Shown one piece after another: positions 38,417 to 49,612 of a DNA stretch of 64,000 bases. The notes under the pieces are model-generated. The model was not told where the DNA came from. It ran no database searches and saw nothing but the letters and a program-made list of their open reading frames with translations. Source of the DNA: Topomyia yanbarensis (lineage: Eukaryota > Arthropoda > Insecta > Diptera > Culicidae); contig NC_080672.1 of NCBI RefSeq assembly GCF_030247195.1, positions 247,303,209-247,367,208 on the forward strand, given 5' to 3'. Both the position numbers and the translations under genes were made by a program. Position 1 is the stretch's first letter. Each line of letters begins with the position of its first letter.

Positions 38417-39163
38417 GGGGTTACATACCTTTTAGTGATAAAAATGTGAAGAAAGTTTGAATTTACGTAAAGGAATGCAGCAATGATTTCATTACATCAA
38501 ACTTATAATATTTTGGTAGCATATTTTTCAGTAAGATAAAAAAAATATGCTACCATAATAAGTTTATAAAAATAAATTGATGATTGGCGGAGTTATGGCT
38601 TTTTCCCCGAAACGCTTTTTTATTTAAGAGGTTTGCGGTGATCACGATTGGAGACCAAAAGATCATCTAAAATCCCGAAACTCAAAAAATTCCATTAGTA
38701 TATGAGTATTCCTCGTACCTTAACGATTAGTCGAATAAATAATAATTTTTTCCTGCGTTCGAGGACGTTTTTAGTAAAAATCGCTGTTTTAAGCTCTAAA
38801 AATTGTATTAAAAAATTCTTATCCATGAAACAAATATTTATGAATAAAAAAGGAATCGTTAATCTTCGAGAAAAATTAATTACGATCAATTGAAAAAAAA
38901 TAAGAAAATTGATTGCGTAGTTTTTCGGCAATCGTGATTACAGAAAAACCATTTTTAGTAAAAAGACATTTCGAGATAATCGAGTTTAAAATTTCAAATT
39001 ACGACTGCTCTTGGTAGACGAAGCGCACTTGGAAGCGCTGTAACTTTCGATCTATTTCTCTGATCTTTGTAAAAAATTGGGAAAACATTCTCAAGGAGTT
39101 GTACTTTCAGATAAAGTAATAAAAAAATTCGATTTCATGAAAAATGAAAAAGTAGTTTACCCC
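38417..39163. mobile_element. TTAA-flanked MITE, 747 bp
   Basis: TTAA at 38413-38416 and 39164-39167 flank ends reading GGGGTTACATACCTTTTAG and, on the opposite strand, GGGGTAAACTACTTTTTC. It contains a strong hairpin GGTAGCATATTTTT / AAAAATATGCTACC at about 38514-38553. TTAA targets are used by piggyBac and Kolobok elements; with no transposase the choice is open. 63-78 codon frames on both strands have no motif. Confidence 0.6.
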
Positions 39164-39499
39164 TTAATAAAAATATGCTTAGTTGCTAAATTGGACAATA
39201 TCTTCTCACAAACTGAGTTTTATTGGATTCTGAGATGATTATGACTTTCATTGGTTTAGTTTTCGATAAAAATACACTGAAGAAAAAAAATCAGTTTAAA
39301 CAAGGAAAAGTTTTTTTCAAATAACTTTTTTTCTTTAAAAGTGCCCAACATGAGTTTTTGACGGTAGGAAGGGAACATAATTAACTATCTTGGAACAAAA
39401 TTTCATCCAAATCAAAAATGGTTTTTTTTTGTAAATCGACTTTAAATTTTTAAAACCGATTTTTTTCAGTGTAGGAGTCAATGAAGAATTTATATTTAT

Positions 39500-39740
39500 A
39501 TATTTATATATATATATAAGTCAATGTTTGTATGTATATGATTTATGGACTCCCAAACGGCTTAACCGATTGCCGTCAAAATTTGTATATAATAGGCATT
39601 TGTTATGGAGCGTGTTTGTGTGCTATTGGTTGGGGATTATCTGCCCTCCAGATGGAGCTTCGGGGCAAATTGTGTTTTCATCCTATTTTGTTGAAAGTCG
39701 CAGCAACGCGCGATGGGCATTAGCCAGTAAACTATAAATA
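39500..39740 (+). repeat. fragment of an unclassified interspersed element
   Basis: Begins with a TATATATATAAGTCAATG stretch, then GGACTCCCAAACGGCTTAAC and CGATTGCCGTCAAAATTTG, and ends near GCAACGCGCGATGGGCATTA. The end resembles the GCAACGCG-GGTA-GCTAGT type of tail remembered from insect Helitron-like elements, but the CTRR end is not visible. The two overlapping 63-69 codon frames are not called. Confidence 0.35.
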
Positions 39741-41516
39741 TGGTCCGCAATGCTTATAAAAACACCATGTGATGGACTGATGGTCTCAATTAACAAGTAG
39801 ATTTAAAGATGGCTTTTTGGTCTCGAATTACAATAACAAAACATTTAGTTTGCATTAAACGTCAACGTTTCAAAAGTAGTATCCCTTCATCTTCATCACA
39901 AAACGACTACAAATATTTTCCTTGTCAAGTAGGGTGTAACATTTGGACAGTGCCCACAAGCGGCTGTTCTACAACACAAGCTTCCCGTGCACATCGAAAC
40001 CAGTTTGAACAGTCACTGAGACGTAACACATTGGATTCGTTGTGATGGCAAGTTTTCAAACTACGGTATCCTTGGTTTCGAATTTACGGTATATTTGGTT
40101 GAATAACAGTATTTTATATATATTTTAAATAAACCATTTCAAATTTTTTGTGTTCTCCACTATGTTACAAAGAAAATTTTGCGCTGCAGCGCGCGGCGCA
40201 ATCGTATCCTGCACACGATAACGTGTTCAAACTTACAAAGATTTGGTTCAGTAGCTTGCGATTTCTATTGTTCAGCGCGTGACAATTTCTATTGTAAAGT
40301 ACATTGCAGCTTCTATTGTTTAGAACGTCGCCAGTCCAATTGGTAGAATTTAGTATAACAAGTGTTAATTAATATCACAGACGAGGAGGTTTTAAATTTT
40401 TAACTAGTATGGAGAATATAATATAAAACCATTACTGAACTTACTGTCAATTTCTATAACACATTCATCTGCATACATCTTCTGACCACATGACTTGGTT
40501 TGACTCAGATGCAAAATAAAGAAAAAATAAACATTTTTAATTTAGCACTGGAAGCCCACCTTAAGGTAATTTAAACTAAATAGTCAAACAGGATTTTGAG
40601 GCTATGTCTAGGGATTAACTGTGCTGCTAAAGAAGAATATTTCAACAAAAGAGATTATCACTACTAGGGGGAGCGCTACTGTCTCCATGTATTCACGGAC
40701 TGAATCATGGGGTCTCGCTCTAGCATATTGTATCCCATTATTATATCATGTGCGTACCCGGGGCAATATGTGTCTAACTAATGGGCCTAGCATATGTAAG
40801 AGCGAGATAATAAACCATTAGCGTTAACAACGGCATACGACCTCTAACAGTTATAATCTCTTTTATATCAACAGCTTTGGATTGTTAAAAAAATTAAGAA
40901 AAAATAAGTCCCGACTTCAATATTTTCATTTTGCCAGCCCAAAAATTGTAATTACAAATGTCATCGACTGTGCTGAACTGCTGGGGACGCTACAATACGT
41001 TCCGCTGGGACGGATTAGGCATGTGGGGCTATATATAAACAATTTATAAATAATTTTGGATGTGCCGTTTAAACAAAAGCTTAATTCGAAATTGGATGAA
41101 ATGTCCTTCCTCCAAGAGTTGGAACTTTTAACTCACTTGATTTGACAAAAAAGGCGAACTTCACATATGGTTTGGACACATTTGCACATATTTATTTCTC
41201 TTCCTACTACTAGCTAGCTACCACTTCGATTGCAGACGCCCTTTTCAATTCATTTTCTTTAACGCCATGGAAAATCGGTAGCGAAAGGTGCCGATAGCGA
41301 AACGTGACGATAAAATCATGTGCCTATAGTATATATATAAAAAGGAAATGAGTACGTATCTTCACGTCCATGTGTTTAATGCAATTTCATGACACATTTT
41401 CTGCAGATAATGATTAGCTGATGTACATATGCTATATCCTTTCTGTTTTGATTTCATAGTGATAAATTGCAAAATGAGTACATACAATGATGTGCACTCG
41501 TAGAACAGTATGCTAT
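39741..41516. other. no gene recognised
   Basis: Mixed AT-rich sequence with a short GC-rich word GCGCTGCAGCGCGCGGCGC at about 40182-40200. Small frames at 39809-40045 and 40621-40821 have no motif. Confidence 0.5.
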
Positions 41517-41600
41517 ATAACAGAGTGTTTGGTGCATGGTTAAAAATCTCTCGAGGGGTGATAGAAGATCATACTTGGGGCAAAAATCGTTCTACACTAG
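41517..41600 (+). repeat. truncated arm of the TA-type inverted-repeat element
   Basis: Reads ACAGAGTGTTTGGTGCATGG, then ATCTCTCGAGGGGTGATAGA and TCGTTCTACAC, matching the first ~80 bp of the left arm at 54336. It is cut off where the next repeat fragment begins. Confidence 0.7.
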
Positions 41601-41775
41601 ACTGCCCAGAAAAATAATGAATTTTTGAAAACTCAATCGGCCCACCCCTGATTCGATTCCTAGTCCCACCAGGAGTACTTGCTCCAAATTTGAAGCAAAT
41701 CGGGCAAGTCTAGCTACTGGACCAACGTGCCTGAAGTTTGTATGGGATTTTTGGCCAATTTACATGGATAAAACC
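41601..41775 (+). repeat. fragment of an unclassified interspersed family
   Basis: Starts TAGACTGCCCAG and contains CAAATTTGAAGCAAATCGGG and CCTGAAGTTTGTATGGG. Its design (terminal word, short conserved blocks, then TTTGNATGGGA) resembles the fragments at 46230-46510 and 48960-49215. The family name is not known to me. Confidence 0.4.
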
Positions 41776-42318
41776 CACTAACTCGCATTTTTCCGCTGGG
41801 TGGCACTGTATGTATCGTATTATCACTGTAATTGAAAATAAGAAAGATAATTAAATTATCTACAACTTTGTTGAAGACTGCTATTGAATCCGGCTTTGTT
41901 AAAAGAAGTTATTAAACTTTTAACGAAGTGATGTCCGAGTCAGTTTTGCATGGGGCCTAGCAGTGCATGGTTGTGTATCTGGGGGTTGTGGTATCTGTAC
42001 ATGGAGCCTAGCAGTGCATGGTTGTGAAAACTTAATGTAATACTAATTTTCATACAAACTGTGAACCTCGTACGTAAAGCGGGAGCTTCCAAAATTGGTT
42101 CAGTCATTTGGAACCACAGTAGCAATTCAAAAAGTGCAATCATGGAAAAAATCATATTAATACCGACTCGAATGGACATGTATAAACTCTGATTAAGTAT
42201 AACAAAAATTATGACCGAAATCAACGGTTATATTTCGCATATTTCTTGCGGTTAAATTTGAATTTTTAGAGAATAACCACTAACAGTCCTAAAAGGCATT
42301 GCCTTGTTTGTGCTTTAA

Positions 42319-43874
42319 GGGGGTCTTCTAGCCTAGGTTTCAAAAAATCGATTTTTCTTTCTTTGTTTAATTTCAAACTATATGTATCTAAGAATACGCC
42401 ACAGAAAGGATTTGGTGAAAATCATGTTCCTTGGCATGTTTCTGGGAACCGAAAGATACCCATCTCCGGCCGTTTCTGTGCTACTAAGCGCGTCGCACCA
42501 TGATGGCGCTTGTCTATGGAAAAATCATTGTTTAAAGAATTCACCGGTCAATTCTTGACTGTTTATGAATATGTGAGCGTCTTCTGTGAATAATTCCTTT
42601 TTTTGGGACGAAATTATTGTCCGGAAGAAAGAATGCGTCGGACATGTTGTTAAGCGTATGGGAACGAGATTACGAAAACTGAAGAATGAAAACAAAGGTA
42701 TCGATAGGAATGGAAAGGGAAATCAATCGGCCATCTAACAAAATTTTATGGGCTAGCGATTCATCGAAATTTAAATTCTGTAGAACATATGCGAAATGCA
42801 ATCTGGGCTTCCCTCGAACACTGCTCGTCATCGAACGAAAATCCCCAACACCCGGCGAGGACAGTTGGTGCAAGTGGCGTCAGGGTGAGCCTTTAGAATT
42901 TTAGAAACTTTCGAACATGTCAGGAGCTACGAAAGTCTATCATCTAATGATGTATTAGAAAGATGCTTAGGAGCTCATACCCAAAACGCCAATGAGTCTC
43001 TGGAATGTGGAATCTGTTCCTTAGCGCCAAAACACATGCACACATTCTGGCAGGCAGCTGGTCAATGTTGTGACTTATTTGGCAGTCAGTATCTTCAACA
43101 AAGGATTCTCATCGATCTTATAAGCTATGGAGGTGATGGAAATTACCTTGAAGAATGAAGCTGAAAGATGTGCTACTCGACTCGATAGTGAACGTATAAC
43201 TCGTTCTGAACGCAAAGTGGGTGTCGCGACAAATCAGGTCCGAATTCAATAGAGAGAGCAAAATGTGCAAATCCAACATTTTCGTGATGAGGAAGGTGAG
43301 CTCTGCGGACCAGGTATAGTAGACTATCTAGTAAATTACTACTATCGAGTTATTCACCGTACTTTAACTTTAAACGGGTTTTGCCGAAAGTAGTGTTTTT
43401 TAGCGATCAAGTAAGACTTTTCATAGAAGTACTGATCCGATTTCAATAATTTTTTCACCAATTGTTCAGAAAACATACCACTATGGTCGAGAGGGATTTG
43501 CAAAATGTCAATTCATTCCATTTTTATGGTACCTAATAGGCCAAAAAATAACGTAAATATTTACAAATTATAACATAAAAGAAATCCCTCTTGTGTAAAC
43601 ATAGCCAACGTGACTATAAATATAAAAAATATGAGTTTTTTGAGTACAGATTTCCCAATTTGCCACAACTTTACTTAAGCGGGACACATGCAGTTTCAAC
43701 ATCAATGTCATCAATGAAGGTTGCGAGAAATTTTTCTTTTAATCTTTAAAAGTAAAATTGAAAAGTCAAAACATGTATCTTCAAAATAAAAAAAAATCTG
43801 AATTCATTGAGTAGATGCTTTACAATTTATTCCAAAAAGTGCGCAATTTTAGGCCTCGCGAGTAGAAGACCCCC
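42319..43874 (+). mobile_element. Kolobok-like DNA transposon remnant with TTAA duplication
   Basis: TTAA at 42315-42318 and 43875-43878 flank ends GGGGGTCTTCTAGCCTAGG (left) and, on the opposite strand, GGGGGTCTTCTACTCGCGAG (right). The first 12 bases are identical. The interior carries broken transposase sequence of the Mutator-like/Kolobok type. Kolobok elements are known for TTAA target duplications, so structure and protein agree. At 1.56 kb it is shorter than an intact autonomous element would be. Confidence 0.7.
42596..43330 (+). pseudogene. Kolobok/Mutator-like transposase, frameshifted
   Basis: The remains read in three shifting frames. Near 42610-42700: KKECVGHVVKRMGTRLRKLK. Near 42788-42850: MRNAIWASLEHCSSSNENPQ, then after a frameshift PGEDSWCKWRQGEP (to about 42895). 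Near 42970-43050: CLGAHTQNANESLECGIC, then SLAPKH, where the family usually has NESLN-W and CPK. Near 43150-43320: LKNEAERCATRLDSERITRS, a stop, and a DEEG-LCGPGI block. The order (ECVGHV-KR-GT-LR, ENPQH, SWCK, TQNANES) matches the transposase group recalled from Kolobok elements and annotated elsewhere as Mutator-like. Frameshifts, at least one stop and lost N-terminal sequence show it is dead. Confidence 0.75.
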
Positions 43875-43878
43875 TTAA

Positions 43879-46225
43879 TAAATTACTCGCAAAAAATTCT
43901 TATGAAAATTGAACCATATATATGACCAAATTTAAATAAATTATTAGAATATGTAGCTCATTTAGTACTTGCCTTAAAAAGATATTTATTTTACAGCTTT
44001 AACAGTATTCGAGATTTCGCGTCGATTTTCTAAATAAACGTAGGGAAAATCCTTGACATATTATTACCCGTATAGCGAAATTTAGTTTTTGCCAAGTCCA
44101 GATTCATTTTGTCATTCATTTATCCAATTTCAAAAAAGATCAAATCATCACTAAGCATTTTGACTCAATTTTAGCAGTGAAAATTAACTGAATAATATAA
44201 TATGTTGTTTCTGTTTGTATCAATGACTAACCCGCTATATTTTTTATATGTTATGATTTGAACTTATCATTTCTAGTTGATGATGAAGTATGCTTCGTAT
44301 GAGCCTCAAAGATACAGCGGAAAATTATAATTACTGGAAAATGAATTAAACAATAAAAGAGCCTTGCCTTTTACCTTTTGCTTCCACTAATAGCTGAAGA
44401 GCAATTCTTTGCCGCTATTCTCTAAAATTGATGTTGGTTGATACGAAATAGCACCACTGTTTAACAATAACAACCTTCTTTCTTTTTTCACTTAAATTGG
44501 TAGATCGCACCGGAAAACTGAAGGTATTAAATACTATAATTGGTAGAATCTACTCTAGCACGATTATCACAATATTATTTTTCCGTTAGCAGTGTGGTAT
44601 TGCTAAACACTATTTTTAATATGCTTATTTTATATGGAATTCTTTCAATTTACTTTACCAGTAATATGATAGAAACAATTTTACGAGAAACAAGATCAAT
44701 ATACCGTTGTACTCTTTGAATCGTCTGAATATTGCTGACCTAGTTCTGCATAAAACTTTTGCAATGTATCATTCGCGGATTGTAACGCCTTTTTCTCATT
44801 AGGCTTAACTAAACCGAATTCTAACATTGCACATTCTTACAGTGGAAGATGACAAAGCGTAAACTTTTTTCTCTCATTCACATTTGTTCACATTAGCGCC
44901 AACTAGACTACGTTTGAGCTTGCTTCAGTTGTTAAAAACAACTGTCCATATCGAAGGTTACCCTCTACTTCCGTCGGATACGTGCACTCTTATTTACGCA
45001 TGGTTCCCCACTGTTTGGGAACTCGAAATATCACGCTTCACAGACTATCTTCACACACAAAAATATAATCACTTTTACAGAAAAACTGAAAATATCTGCT
45101 ACTCGTCGTATTTTTAGCATCAATCCTTCATTCACTGTTCTGTATGGGTCGGTACGCTCTATGTATTTCTCTTATGGTAGAGACGGTAGCAGCAAAAATT
45201 CAGAGCGATTTCGAAACAACCGACCACCGTAATAATGGCAGAGTAATAATCTTGATTGACACACAAGCAATACCGTATTAATTCACAAGCAAAGTGATTA
45301 GTTGAAACCGTATGGATAGGTATAGATACTGAAAAACAAGCGGTTCTGATTTCAAAATCAAAAGCAGATTATCAAGGTATCAAGATTGCAATAGCAATAA
45401 TTTGAGAACACCACTATGGTAATGTTGAACTACACGCGCTCTCAGCGACGATTTTCCGAAGACTGAACCCATGACAAGCATACACGGTTGAAGGAAAATT
45501 TACATTTCGCACTGCCGCACATCCGCTCGACTCCAATGCAATGAGCTAGTCTTCGAGAGCTCGGAAAAGCGGCCCGATAGGATAGAGAAATATCAGTTAG
45601 GGGAAGTAACTGGAACACGTAAGAGAGTGAGCAAATATTTTTCTCTCGTTTGTTCCTTGTGTCAGCGACATGTCGCTCCGGAGATAGCGAGGTTCAAGGA
45701 AGAGTTTTCTTTAACATGTTGAATTCTGGGTCGTTTTATATTTTCAACAGAACACTGAGTACAACTTTGACTACCGCATTTTGAAGGAAGCTCAAGGTTC
45801 GTGCTACTTTGTAAACTCAGACAAATTCACAATGAACGTCCTTCAATATGATCAAGCTCAATCAACGATGTACAGAGTTTAGTGCGTCATACCATTTGTA
45901 GCATAATTTGAAATAAATATCACGAGTAGATAAAAATAGGTATTTCTAGGTAATTAGATTGAAATAATTTTCTTCGTATTAGTGAACTTGCTTCTAGAGT
46001 GATCATCAATTCCTTGTTATTTCAGTAAATAATTGTTGGTGCTCTTAAATCAGGATCTTTACATCAAAATGAGTTGAATGCGTTTTATGCTTAAGTTTTT
46101 ATCTGAGATAACCAGAATGAAAACTTATATTTTGGCAATATGCGAATATTAAAGTTCTAGTTGTTCCAAAGAGTTCAAGAAATTCAGATATTAAACCACA
46201 GATTGGCAGTTCCGAGGGTTTGAAT
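43879..46225. other. no gene recognised
   Basis: AT-rich with GC-richer patches (45420-45760). The 77-codon frame at 44884-45117 has no motif. Confidence 0.5.
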
Positions 46226-46229
46226 TATA

Positions 46230-46510
46230 TTTATTCATTAGACTGGGGCAGGGTTGCATGAACAAAATTTAAAAACTAGCGGCTAGTACCTTTTGGCTTC
46301 CTTTTGGGTCCAAGAAAAACTGTGCAAACTATCAGCACGATCGGTGCAACCTGTACGCGTCCACGGTTTAAAGTTTGCATGGAATTTCTGATATGGAAAA
46401 TGATTTATTTTAATGAAATTCCTCCGGAAGGCGCTCATTATCTCAGAAACAACTTATTTAACCTTCCGGTAGTCGCGCTAGTGCATTCAGTGCACACCGC
46501 TCCGAAAATC
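46230..46510 (+). repeat. fragment of an unclassified interspersed family (copy 1)
   Basis: Shares with 48960-49215 the blocks TTTTGG-TTCC-TTTGGGTCC, AAACTGTGCAAA and GATCGGT, then AAGTTTGCATGGAATTT versus GAAATTTGTGTGGACATT. The two differ enough to be old relatives rather than a recent duplication. Confidence 0.55.
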
Positions 46511-46644
46511 TAGCGAAATCGTCTTAGGGCACCTGCGGCTACTCGTTCAGTTTGCCAATTGCGCGACTTTCGGAGGGATAATGCACCTGGCAGTATGATG
46601 AAATCTTTCTTATACCAACTAATGTATTCATAATTCGCACTACT

Positions 46645-46800
46645 TATCTTTTCTTTTTTCGATCATAGAGGTTTTTACCTTAAGGTCATAATTTATTTAG
46701 AAAAATATCTATGTGTGGAGTTGGGAATCGAACCCAAGTACAAGCCAATCGATTTAGCAACGATGCTATACCATTCAATTCGGATCACTACAACTAGAGA
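46645..46800 (-). mobile_element. tRNA-derived SINE
   Basis: On the minus strand the head (about 46795-46710) has an A-box-like TGGTATAGCATCG and, about 35 nt on, a perfect B box GGTTCGATTCC followed by CAACTCC. This is followed by a tail of ATTTTTCTAAATAAATTATG, GACCTTAAGG, AAAAACCTCTATGATCG and a purine-rich AAAAAAGAAAAGA end near 46645. A pol III promoter joined to a tRNA-unrelated body and A-rich end is the SINE layout; similar sequence is recalled from Aedes. It is not a functional tRNA: the acceptor stem cannot be formed. No target duplication was confirmed. Confidence 0.75.
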
Positions 46801-47479
46801 TGCAACTAATCGTAGGACGCTATCACTTGATCACTCCAAGGCAGGCATTCTCTCTCACTCACGCGAGAAGCAGCTTATCTGATGTCCAACTTTTCCGAGA
46901 TAAGATGAGTCGCAAAATTTTCCGTCTCCACAAATAGCGTGAGAATGATTTTCCGGATAAAATTTATTTGACTTTTTCCTTCTCACCGGAGAAGGTGATA
47001 AAATTTTAATTTCGTCGAAATCAACAAAAACTTCAAAAAATACACTTAATTACAAAGAAAAGCGGCAAAGAAGTATGATAGACTTGTTTTATCGTGTTTT
47101 GAAATAACGACAGCAAAGCGGGGAACGCACAAAGGATACCGTGATAAACTCATTCACTCATTCTCCGGCTGTTTTATTTATCCGGAGAAATAACACGTTG
47201 TATTTATCCGGAGAAGTTGTGTGAGTGCCAATAACTTTTCGTGTGAAAATGTGAGTTTTTATTGTCGCAGTAGCAAACTATCCGGGCGCATTTACTCATA
47301 TGAGCGATAAATGCAATGCCTGCTCGAAGGCTATGCACAACGTTCGATGTGCGGGTAATTTACCTCGCTGCACTGACCGTTAAAATCGATTATTTCAGAA
47401 ACGCATTTTTTTCAAAAAGGCCTTTGTTGCGACCACAATATTTCCGAAACCATCCGGTATGATGTACAGGTCCTTGTAA
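46801..47479. other. no gene recognised
   Basis: AT-rich with recurring GGATAAA/TCCGGAGAA words at 46940-47220. No open frame of note. Confidence 0.5.
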
Positions 47480-48260
47480 CATGAAAAATCTGTTTTAATC
47501 CACCTAGTGGTGCGATTACGCCTTTCTCATTTATCTAAACTATGATTCATTAGTTCGTTATGTTCAATATAATTGTAGAAATGTCTATTACATTCCTATT
47601 ATACGTAGCACGTATCTCACGACTACCACGAAAGTCGACGCTTACACACTTTAAACATAAAAGTATAATATTTAGTTAGCATCAGCGTGAGTTCAATATT
47701 ATCTTCATATAATCATATTTTGAAACGCAAGGGAAATGGGTTTGGAAGTGGAGCGGTGGGGGATTAGGAGAGTGAGAGTGGAGGATGCGTCAGAAATCCT
47801 TTATCTTATTTCGGTATGCGGGGTGGATGAAAAGAATGCAGGTGTGAGGGTGGATGGTAGTGATGATGGAGCGGGGGTGTAATGGTAAGGAGGGAGCGGG
47901 TGCAATGCAACACCCAACTGCACATTATATCTTCCATTTGAGACTTGGTTTAGAAAAATGGGTTCAGTCATCACGGAAGAATCGATGCGACTTGAATTGC
48001 GGAATATGCCCGGAAACCGGGACTTCCGGAATTGTCGATAGTGGACAATATATTCAAAGATTCTTTAATTGGCAATCAGTGATCCAGATCTGCGAATCGA
48101 TGTAATTTGGCGACAATTCCAATAGATTTTTAGTTTCTGAGGTATTACGATTGTAACGGATTATCTTGGAAATTCCAGTGTAACCTAACTAACCCACCTG
48201 TAACTTCGGAACCAAAAATCAGAACCGAATGAAATTCAATAGGAGTCAAGGGACTGTACA
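47480..48260 (+). repeat. old, diverged copy of the array element family
   Basis: Begins GTTTTAATCCACCTAGTGGTG, then GATTACGCCTTTCTCATTT, the element's left terminus. It is followed by a G-rich stretch (47740-47890) and monomer-like blocks: CCATTTGAGACTTGGTTTAG, GGGTTCAGTCATCACGGAAG, CCGGGACTTCCGGAATTGTC and GTAACTTCGGAACC. The terminal hairpin is not seen. Confidence 0.75.
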
Positions 48261-48955
48261 CTAATTATGTAAGGCTTGTTTTAGAACTTTTGATCCTCTC
48301 CCCCCCCCCAGATAAGAGTTCGTAAAATTTTTGCGAACTTTCCTTCCCCCTACATAAGATCTTGACATGATATTCTTAATTAAAATATAAAAATATAAAT
48401 CATATTGTTAGCTCATTCAATAATAAGATAGCGAAAACGATACATGTAGAATTATTACAAGAAAATAAAAGAACAAAATTTCACTGTAATCATTTGAAGT
48501 AATTTTATTTGCATCCTAATTTCGTGCAGTAGAAATTTAAGAATAACTTTTGGGAGATATTCAGAAACTCCGATTTGGTACACATAATTTGCTTCGCTAT
48601 ACTCCACTTCCTCTGAATCTGTTTCCTTGTGATATAGAACTCAACAAAAATTTATAACCTTTTCGGGTGTGCTTTTTTGCTGAGTTCCAACTGTAACACT
48701 TCGAATTTTCACACTCTTTCACAATCTTCGAATTTTCATACTCTGGAAATATTCGACCTACTAAATCTTTAACAAATAACATGATAGAAAATTTTCCGGA
48801 TACCTTTCGGGTTTGAAGCGAAAGTTTAAAATGAAGGATGTTGGCATAACAGCACGAAGGGTATCAACACTTTCTAGCTTGTAAGGCAGATTGTGACTCC
48901 AGTTTCCGATCAGAACAATGTACCACCAAGAGTCACGTTGGCAACAATCAACAAA
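48261..48955. other. no gene recognised
   Basis: AT-rich. A (C)10 run lies at about 48300-48309. Confidence 0.5.
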
Positions 48956-48959
48956 ATTC

Positions 48960-49215
48960 TATAACTAATAGGGTGGGGCATTGTTGTATTCAAAAACGAA
49001 ATCATCACCACATCAACCGAGCACAGCACTTTTTGGATTCCATTTGGGGTCCCAAACAACTGTGCAAAATTTGGGGTCGATCGGTTTTGACCAGGCGTAG
49101 CACATTGCGTTTGAAATTTGTGTGGACATTAGTATTAGACAACCTACTTTGTTGCATTTTCAATTTTACAGACTACAATTCTCCCTGCAATATGTCAACA
49201 ATTAGATAGAGACCC
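48960..49215 (+). repeat. fragment of an unclassified interspersed family (copy 2)
   Basis: Starts ACTAATAGGGTGGGGCATTG and contains TTTGGGGTCCCAAACAACTG and GATCGGTTTTGACCAGGC. It parallels the fragment at 46230-46510. Confidence 0.55.
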
Positions 49216-49229
49216 CCCCCTCCCGACTT

Positions 49230-49612
49230 CAACATATAGAAACTCGAACTGAAATAACTGAAATATTGTCGAGTTGAAATGTTCAGATGAATTTTTTAAA
49301 ACATTTGCACAATGTCCTATGCATAATAGTAACGATGAAACGAAACATACTGTATCTCTCTGCATTGACTTATATTAATGGAAGTAAAGTTGCAGAGTGA
49401 ATCAACTGATGTCGAGTTGATATGTCAGAGAATTGCATTGCTTATATTTCAGTTTAACACGCACTGTGATTTTCGATGCTGCTCGATCACTTGAAGTAAA
49501 AATTACTGTTGAACTGGAGCTCTGGTGGATTGTATAAATATTTAAAAAAAATCATCTGAACATTCCAACTCGAAAATATTTCAGTTATTTCAGTTCAAAT
49601 TTCCATATATAA
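49230..49612. mobile_element. short inverted-repeat MITE
   Basis: Arms of about 65 bp (49232-49298 and 49540-49608) are inverted copies, with paired words GAACTGAAATAACTGAAATA and TATTTCAGTTATTTCAGTTC and matching CGAGTTGAAATGTTCAGATG. It is bordered by C-rich runs (CCCCCCCCTCCC left, CCCCTCCCCCC right). No coding capacity. Confidence 0.7.

Larger units (their letters stand above)
34258..39491. mobile_element. 5.2-kb element bounded by ~280-bp inverted repeats
   Basis: 34258-34545 and 39215-39491 are inverted copies. The left starts AATTCTTCATTGACTCCTAC followed by ACTGAAAAAAATCGATTTT; the right ends with the complement of the same words. Between them lie a transposase-like frame (34599-35042), a large palindrome (35185-37405) and a TTAA MITE (38417-39163). 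A TACACTGAAAAAAAT-type terminus is seen in several DNA transposon groups, so the superfamily is left open. The exact ends are uncertain because similarity continues past the CACTGAAAA word, and no target duplication was found. Confidence 0.65.

Noticed and set aside
46710..46795. A functional tRNA gene on the minus strand
   Set aside because: The B box is perfect, but the acceptor and D stems do not pair and a SINE tail follows, so it is a tRNA-derived SINE head.
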